Under the pieces are notes generated by a model. The model was not told where the DNA came from, ran no database searches, and was given only the letters and a program-made list of their open reading frames with translations. A stretch of 64,000 nucleotides of DNA, taken from NCBI GenBank assembly GCA_932294295.1, contig OW028584.1, positions 12,764,438 through 12,828,437 on the forward strand, written 5' to 3'. Positions 57,880-64,000 of the stretch are shown in pieces. The first letter of the stretch is position 1. Each line of letters begins with the position of its first letter. The position numbers were made by a program, and so were the translations under genes. This stretch comes from Alitta virens (taxonomy: Eukaryota > Annelida > Polychaeta > Phyllodocida > Nereididae).

Positions 57880-58200
57880 TTGTTCAGCTTGTACAAGTGT
57901 CGTCTGCTAAAGTGAAGCCACGCCCACTTGGGACATTTTCCCGCCATTAATCAGAGGAAATATCCGCGCGATGTCGCGTTCTTGAGACACCAATAATCTT
58001 TCAAACTCTAACAATCTGACAATTGAACACGCCCCCTGTCACTGATTGTTTATCTATTGTTCCAATTGTTGGGAATCCTCTTGTCCGATTGGTCCTCTGA
58101 TTTTTCAATGAAATTCGAAACCATCTTGATAGTTTATCGGAACAATGACAGACTGTGTTGAGTAGAGCAGACGACAATGTAAGAATTTACTAAAGGTGTA
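57880..58200 (+). promoter_or_regulatory. Possible regulatory region or 5' non-coding exon
   Basis: A GC-richer block contains an E2F-type TTTTCCCGCC, a GCGCGATGTCGCG palindrome, an ATTGG (CCAAT-box) word, and several ATTGT/ACAAT Sox-type words. It ends with CAAT|GTAAGA that could be a donor. No start codon with a usable frame precedes it, so it is at best a promoter or untranslated exon. Confidence 0.3.
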
Positions 58201-58569
58201 AATTTTTCATTAAGAAAGCAAGGAGATACACAGATGTCAAAGGTACAATGAGCCTTTAGTGTAAACTTGGGCGAAAAAAGTCGCTATTTACTGTAACAGT
58301 TTTGGCAGCTGAACATGCATGAATTTCAGAACACCGCCTTGTTTGACCCTTGGCAGCAAGGTTTAGAGCGGAAACTCGTAGAAGGTACAAAGTCAATTGT
58401 TTGTTTTAAGAACAGCTTCTGCACAATAAAGTATTCATAACTATTTTAGTTTATCGTATTTATTATATAAATATGAAGTAGCATTTAACTACATATATAC
58501 ATATTTTTACACTGACTACGTCAAAATATTAATGATTTTAAAAGTACCCACTCAGAGCTCCTAAACAAA

Positions 58570-59016
58570 GTGGGTATAAGACTCTACATGTCAACCGAGT
58601 AAAGACTATAGCTATTGAAGTATTCAAATGTATTCATAAATTAAATCCAGCATCCTTAAATCAAGTTTTTACTGTAAAGGAAAGTAATAGGAATCTAAGA
58701 GATCCATCAATATAGTTTGTACCAAGATTTAATAGGATCCAATATGGTAAAAATACTTTTTCGTATTATGGCTCTCACCTATGGAATCTATTGCCTGATG
58801 AATTGAAAAGAAATGTAGATTTAAGTTTTAAAAATTTGTTACACACATGGGTGGAGCCTGCGTGCTCCTGTAGTATTTGCCAACTGTGATTGTTTTACAT
58901 TTTTCTTACTTGTTGTTTTATTATTGTTTTAGTCACATAATAGCCTTTGTGCTAGTGTTTATTGTTATTGTATTGTGTCTTTAAATAAATATTTGTATTA
59001 TTATTATTATTATTAA
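58570..59016 (+). mobile_element. 5'-truncated LINE 3' end (CR1/L2/RTE-type C-terminus)
   Basis: The frame reads TIAIEVFKCIHKLNPASL, then FTVKESNRNLRDPS, a TAG stop at 58713, then YGKNTFSYYGSHLWNLLP and a CSCSICQL end with stop near 58888. These are the standard last blocks of a non-LTR retrotransposon ORF2. An (ATT)n tail at 58996-59015 marks the 3' end. The element is truncated at its 5' end and has a nonsense codon. Confidence 0.85.
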
Positions 59017-59835
59017 ATCATAAACCAAACCAAAAGACTGGGTTCTGGATGTTGAGAAATTTCAGCTGTATTCAGATCGCTGACAATTGTACATTTTAAA
59101 CACTTTTCAGAAGAGTTCAATATTTACGCTTGAGAATAATTTAGCAATTTGATTTTACAAAACAGAGTCAATTCTTGTTGGTAGGGGAACACTTCGCCAT
59201 TTTTAACCCGTTCAACAAGGCCTAGTGGGCCGATATTTTATGCACTTGTGGCTGTTAATTTTGAAGGAGGGTGTATGAACTGCATATTGATGGGGGCTGG
59301 AGGAAGGCGGCAAAATGCGCATTTCATTTGATGCTTGTTAGTGGATGTAACCTAAGACAACATCAGAGCAATTGAATTTTCTTTTGCCTTTAACTCAGAC
59401 CCACTTGTTGTGTTAAACATGTCAGCATATTTAACGCCAGTTTTTAGCCAAACTACAAATGGATTATTGTCAATAAACTTGATGTAGGGATGAGTCGGTG
59501 GCTCAAAAAGTTGCACAAACAGTCAAAAGGCTAATAGTCCCTTTTGAATTCCATTAGAGACTAAACTTCCCCCACAGCATGACACGTGATCTGTCTTGTT
59601 CAAAAGGTTGATGTTTTCCATGTAACTCTCTTGTGAGGGGCCTGTAGATGCGCAACCGATTATGTTAACCTGTCCATTTTTAATGCGCTCTACTTAATTG
59701 TCCTTGTCAAATATTTGTACTTAACACAGGAAATTCTATTTCATAATAATTTAATGCGTCATAAATTGTGGTTGAGTCTCAGTGCTGCCACAAACGTCCA
59801 AGTCTGTTATCGGGTAGAAGAGAGGGATTGTTAGT
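59017..59835. other. AT-rich intergenic DNA
   Basis: No gene or repeat recognised. Confidence 0.45.
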
Positions 59836-59839
59836 TTCA

Positions 59840-60605
59840 GACCACAGGGGCGACCCAGCTCAACCAATGAGCTCACTGACTTATGTAGAAGTTCTGAGTT
59901 CGAAACCTGACCCGAGAAGGGATTGTCGATCAGCCGTCAAATTCTTCGTTACAGCCGATTCCGTAGACTTGGAAACTGAAGTCCAGATGACGTCCTGTGA
60001 TATATAGATATAGATAGATATGGGAAGTGCAGCCCTCTAAGGCAAGTTCTTGCCACTATCGAGGGTTGATCGATGAGGTGAGAGAGAGAGAGAGTCCACC
60101 CGTGTTACACGTTTAGCCCATGGGTGGGAATCTTTTACTTGCCTCAGCATAGACACCAAGTACAAGAGACCGCCAAGTTAACGTCTCATCCGACATCCAG
60201 GTGCAGGGATGATGCTCATGAAAGGTTGCCCGGGCCTCATGTGAATCCATGACTCTCATTGGTGGTTAAAGCAGTTCCCTCGGCCAATGGGAATCCTGGA
60301 TTCACATGACGTCATCTGGAGTTCAGTTTCCAAGTTAATGAGTTCTGCTGTAAACTAGCACCATTTGTTATAATGCATCTGTTGCTTAGCTAGCCCTGCT
60401 GAAGGTACATGGTTCGAGTTCTAATCTGGGCACTTTTCATATTTGATTTGCAGTGTCTCGTACTCGGGAGTCTAAACTGAGGCAAGTGAAAAAACCCCAC
60501 CCATAGGGTAAATGTATAACATGGTGTACTACTCTCAATTTCTCGTCTCATAAATCAACCCTCGTGAGTGGCAAGTACTTGCCTTACAGGGCTACAATAT
60601 CCTTA
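59840..60605. repeat. Large imperfect inverted repeat made of SINE-like arms
   Basis: CTTGGAAACTGAAGTCCAGA (about 59967) pairs with TCTGGAGTTCAGTTTCCAAG (about 60315). GGCAAGTTCTTGCC at 60041 pairs with the GGCAAGTACTTGCC near 60570. Family 2 words (ACTTGCCTCAGCATAG and TGAGGCAAGTG) occur in opposite orientation in the two arms. Each arm has a B-box-like word (GAGTTCGAAACC and GGTTCGAGTTC), so two tRNA-derived SINEs inserted head to head are likely. Confidence 0.7.
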
Positions 60606-61285
60606 TAAAAATCCGACTGGTATTTTAATTCAATGGTATATTGCAACATAAGTTTTAATCTTATTAATTGAGTTTACTTGACATATAGACATCATTAACC
60701 TCGCTAATATAGAACCAAATTTGAAACAAAGATAAGGTAAGATAAAGATAAAAGTTATTTTACATCGACTATTAAAAAACCAATAAAACATTAGCCATTG
60801 GCTATCTGATAAAACAAAACAATGGATATAATTAACAATAAAGAGAGTTATACAATATACAAATAATGCATTAAAATCACTTTGAGCTTATAAAATTGTA
60901 AATATCATATATTAAAATCGCATAGGGTGAGATTTAATGGCGAGAACATGACGAAGTTCAAAACACGTGACATTTTCACTTCTCGTGTGACTTAATGTCC
61001 AAAAGAAAAATATTGCTCTTCATTTCAGCTATCAAATTCGTCACTGTCAAATTATCACTAAGATGTACATTAATCACACAAAATTCATTTTCTCGAATAG
61101 ATTTATCACCGTGTGTGTATTATAAATCCTGACCTTTAAATGCCTTTGTGCAAATGATCAAAATTTCCAAGCATTCAATTAATTTAGTTTCAATCTTGTT
61201 TGTGTGTTTAAATGGCTAAATGCATGGGAGGGGACTTCAATGACAGCACGTTGATGACCTCTGTTATCTCAGAAGTTTGTCATTC
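60606..61285. other. AT-rich intergenic DNA, possible promoter at its right end
   Basis: No repeat was recognised. The last 100 bases before 61292 could be the 5' leader of the candidate exon. Confidence 0.35.
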
Positions 61286-61291
61286 TTCAAG

Positions 61292-61369
61292 ATGGCTGCC
61301 TTTGACCCTCAGGTGAATTATTACTTGATCAAAAGAGGCCGCCATATTGGCAATCTGGTCTCCCAGCAG
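61292..61369 (+). CDS. Candidate first coding exon (partial gene)
   Basis: An ATG in ideal context (CAAGATGGCTGCC) opens 26 codons beginning MAAFDPQVNYYLIKRG and ending NLVSQQ, followed by the donor CAG|GTGAGC in phase 0. The composition is protein-like and not hydrophobic, so the product is probably intracellular. A tandem GTAA array begins about 165 bases later and would lie in the first intron. I do not recognise the protein, and no second exon was identified in the window. Confidence 0.45.
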
Positions 61370-61533
61370 GTGAGCTGGTTCAGGCGTCAACTGACAACTG
61401 ACCAGTCAAAGTTAATGTTTCAGGAAAATTGACAACAGTGCAGCAACAGTGTATGCTTAAGATCTCCTTAACCGAAAACGTTTGTTTAAGTAAATAGACA
61501 AACTTGTCAGACATTAGACGGTGTTTAAAATGA

Positions 61534-62150
61534 CAGTAAGTAAGTAAAGTAAATAAAAAAGTAAGTAAGTTAGTAAGTAAGAACATAAGTAGGTAAGTAA
61601 GTTAGTAAGTACCTAAGTAAGCCCGTAAGTAAGTAAAGTTAGTAAGTAAATAAGTAAGTAAAGTAGGTAAAGTAGGTAAAGTAGGTAAAGTAGGTAAAGT
61701 AAGTAAAGTAGGTAAAGTAAGTAAGTCAGTAAGTAAGTAGGTTAGTAATTAAGTTAATAAGTAAGTAAGTTAAGTAAGTAAGCAAGTAAGCAAGTAAGCA
61801 CATAAATAAGTAAGTAAGTAAGTAAGTAATAAGTAAGTAAATAAGTATGTAAAGTAGGTAAAGTAGGTAAAGTAAGTAAAGTAGGTAAAGTAAGTAAGTC
61901 AGTAAGTAAGTAGGTTAGTAATTAAGTAAATAAGTAAGTAAGTTAAGTAAGTAAGTAAGTAAGCAAGTAAGCACATAAATAAGTAAGTAAGTAAGTAATA
62001 AGTAGGTAAATAAGTAGGTAAGTAAGTAAGTAAGTACGTAAAGTAATTCAGTTAGGTCAGCTAAGTAAGTTGGCTAAATAAGCACATAAATAAGTAAAGT
62101 AAGTTAAGTAAGTTTAGTAAGTAAGTAAGGAACTAAGTGATAAAGTAAAT
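61534..62150. repeat. ~0.6 kb degenerate GTAA (TAAG) array
   Basis: Runs of GTAA are mixed with 8-10 base higher units (GTAAAGTAGG) and local duplications: the block GTAAAGTAGGTAAAGTAAG appears twice about 180 bases apart. It is the same motif as at 50.8 kb. Confidence 0.95.
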
Positions 62151-62538
62151 GTGTATACATATTTTATTTACTTACAACAATCGAAAAAATATTGTTATTG
62201 AAGTACACAAGGCCCATATAAACACAAATCGAAAAAAAGGGTAAAAATACTAAAAGCTAAATACAACAAAACCAAACAGTTAAAACGGATAAGAAAAATA
62301 AAACAATTATAGATAAAAATTATTAAAATCCTAATAATAATAAAATGTGAATAGCCCTCAAAAGCCTTTCTTTTTTTTTTTAATCTACAAGATAGTCGTA
62401 GTTAATACTGTCAATAGTCAAAACGACTCACTTTTGTCATTATGATATCAGTCTCGAATGAGGCTGACGAACATGTCAGTCAAAAACAGCTCGGGGGGTG
62501 GAGGGGGGGGGCAGTTAGTCTAAGCATCCCCTCGTTAA

Positions 62539-62943
62539 AGTTGCACTGTCTGTCAAATTTGCAATTTTCTAAGACGCCATCAAACAGTTGAAAATAACCT
62601 TTATTAATCAAGGCACACTAAATTTGTGTGAATTAATGATTTTATAAGACATTAATAACTTAAAAATAAAGTACACATTGAGAGAAAATCCAGACCAAAC
62701 CATTGGAAACACAATGGAAATGACATCATCACCACTGTTTAGTATTGCGACGTCATCACTGGGTTTGTTTACATATTGAGTTTTTGATGGCATGAAAAAC
62801 TAATATCTATATTATTTATTGTAAATTAAAACTAAATTGTTGTGCAAAAGTGGGTATGTAGTGGTGAAAAATGTCATGAAATAAGAAGGTAGTATTGATT
62901 TATATCATTATTTTAATGTGCGAATTTGACAGACAGTGCACCT
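62539..62943. mobile_element. 405-bp MITE with TTAA target duplication
   Basis: The ends AGTTGCACTGTCTGTCAAAT and ATTTGACAGACAGTGCACCT are inverted repeats and the element is flanked by TTAA at 62535-62538 and 62944-62947. The interior has no coding frame. A partial copy lies at 27330-27545. TTAA targeting resembles piggyBac elements, though the ends do not start with CCC. Confidence 0.85.
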
Positions 62944-63355
62944 TTAAATAGATTACCGTAGAAACAAATGTTCAGAATTTGAAACAATGAAAAAATAATG
63001 ATTGCAGGATGCTGCAGAAGCAATGTTTTTGCACATCTTCATTCTATCTGCTGGTGGTAACTGGTCATGACTTATTAGGCCTGCAGTACTCAGAGGGGAC
63101 ACCGGATAGTGGATTTTTCACGGAAGTTTCTCAACATTTCCACCAGGTGGCTATGACAGAATAATGCAATTCTATTGGCTGAAAAAGTTCCCGCCCTTGG
63201 CTGTGATTGGCTGAAGTAAAGTGCATCCTAGCAGCAGTATTTTTAGCGCATTTTAATGTATATTTGACATCTTATCATTTAGTGGATTTTTTTGATTTCC
63301 CTGAGATAAATATATTTATGGAATCAGTTAGTTATGACTATGTCTGAAAAGCAAA

Positions 63356-63450
63356 ATGAGTAATAAGAGGAGAGGAAAGACTTATGTCCTGCTGAATACA
63401 GGGCTGTTCAGTGAAAATACTCTTATAGCACCAATGTCAGCCTGTTCAGG
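63356..63450 (+). CDS. Weak candidate exon
   Basis: ATG-initiated 31-codon frame (MSNKRRGKTYVLL...) ends at a strong donor CAGG|GTAAGT, phase 2. It follows a rather AT-rich leader with an upstream short ATG frame. It could be a chance frame before a donor-like word, and no partner exon was found. Confidence 0.22.
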
Positions 63451-63728
63451 GTAAGTTTTCCAATATATGACAATCCCGCAGAGTAAACTGCGGTCATGAT
63501 AGATACTAAAATATTTCACATAAACTTTGAAATGTTTGCATGGGAAACACAAGTTTTATAAATACTTGTTTGTGGTTCAGAATAATTGAAATTTATATAA
63601 TTTCAAGCTAGCAGAAATATGACATGTCATAAGAACAATCATTATGACGTCACTTCCGATTGCTATGATGATGACGTAATACAGCAAAGGACACCTATTA
63701 TCGCCCAAAACTAACCCTGACATGCCTT

Positions 63729-63771
63729 ATGAAAATGAGGGAGTTTCTCCTCTTACTATTTCTACTCTTTG
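63729..63771 (+). CDS. Candidate signal-peptide first exon (partial gene)
   Basis: ATG opens MKMREFLLLLFLLFG, a compact hydrophobic signal sequence, then the donor TTTG|GTGAGT in phase 1, the common phase for signal-peptide exons. The rest of the gene would lie beyond the window or in the last 230 bases, where no exon was recognised. Confidence 0.4.
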
Positions 63772-64000
63772 GTGAGTATGGGCGAAAGCGAGTAAAAAAT
63801 TGTTGACATCACAACCGGAAGTAGCTATAGCCCAATCAGATTACAGGATTTCCAGACGTCACCAGTCTCCAAATCTGAAGGGAACCAGTGAGAAAACTTT
63901 TTGACTGCGATTTTATAGTACTGTTGGTGGCTTTATTACTCAAAATATATCACTTATTGAGTCTATAGAAGTCAATGCTACAGGATCCGAAGCTTTGTTA

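Noticed and set aside
1..64000. CRISPR array, bacterial operon or phage-like system
   Set aside because: Introns, eukaryotic tRNA intron, SINEs and gene density rule out a prokaryotic source; the regular repeats are minisatellites without unique spacers.

Overview
The window is eukaryotic nuclear DNA from an animal, most likely a marine invertebrate. A deuterostome such as a hemichordate or echinoderm is possible, but the sequence does not settle the clade. Evidence: spliced genes with GT-AG introns; an intron-containing tRNA-Leu(CAA); a tRNA-Val(AAC) of metazoan type; an ANKIB1-type RBR ligase pseudogene; AT-rich, low-density DNA full of SINEs, MITEs, LINE ends, Ty3-like and DIRS-like remnants and tetranucleotide arrays. 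Most short open frames are noise or transposon debris.

Layout. 0-9 kb: no gene recognised; dispersed repeats and a small MITE. 10.0 kb (-): candidate signal-peptide first exon whose later exons were not found. 13.3-16.4 kb (-): two-exon secreted LRR protein with a PAN/apple-like C-terminus. 17.6-18.9 kb: dead DIRS-like retroelement split by a SINE. 19.2-19.6 kb (-): exon of a cysteine-rich lectin-like (galactose-binding-like) domain. 20.5-23.3 kb: repeats, including a 1.15 kb segment present again in inverted orientation at 38.6-39.8 kb. 23.3-26.1 kb: decayed Ty3/Gypsy-like element. 26.4-28.4 kb: four exon remnants of an ANKIB1-like pseudogene with introns retained. 28.4-35.9 kb: repeats only. 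36.0-38.0 kb (-): single-exon Mab-21/cGAS-like nucleotidyltransferase with an apparently intact catalytic set. 40.7-45.2 kb (-): four-exon GNAT acetyltransferase with the tRNA-Leu gene nested antisense in an intron. 46.5-47.0 kb: 20-bp minisatellite. 48.0-48.8 kb (-): orphan basic secreted protein. 49-61 kb: repeats, tRNA-Val, a LINE 3' end and a GC-richer motif-dense segment near 58 kb. 61.3-63.8 kb (+): candidate first exons around a 0.6 kb GTAA array and a TTAA-flanked MITE.

All confident protein genes lie on the minus strand. Three of them (the LRR-PAN protein, the lectin-like exon and the cGAS-like enzyme) belong to classes common in invertebrate innate recognition. No operon-like linkage is implied, and joint function is only a suggestion. 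The most notable item is the cGAS-like gene. The best reconstructions are the spliced GNAT and LRR-PAN genes and the ANKIB1 pseudogene.
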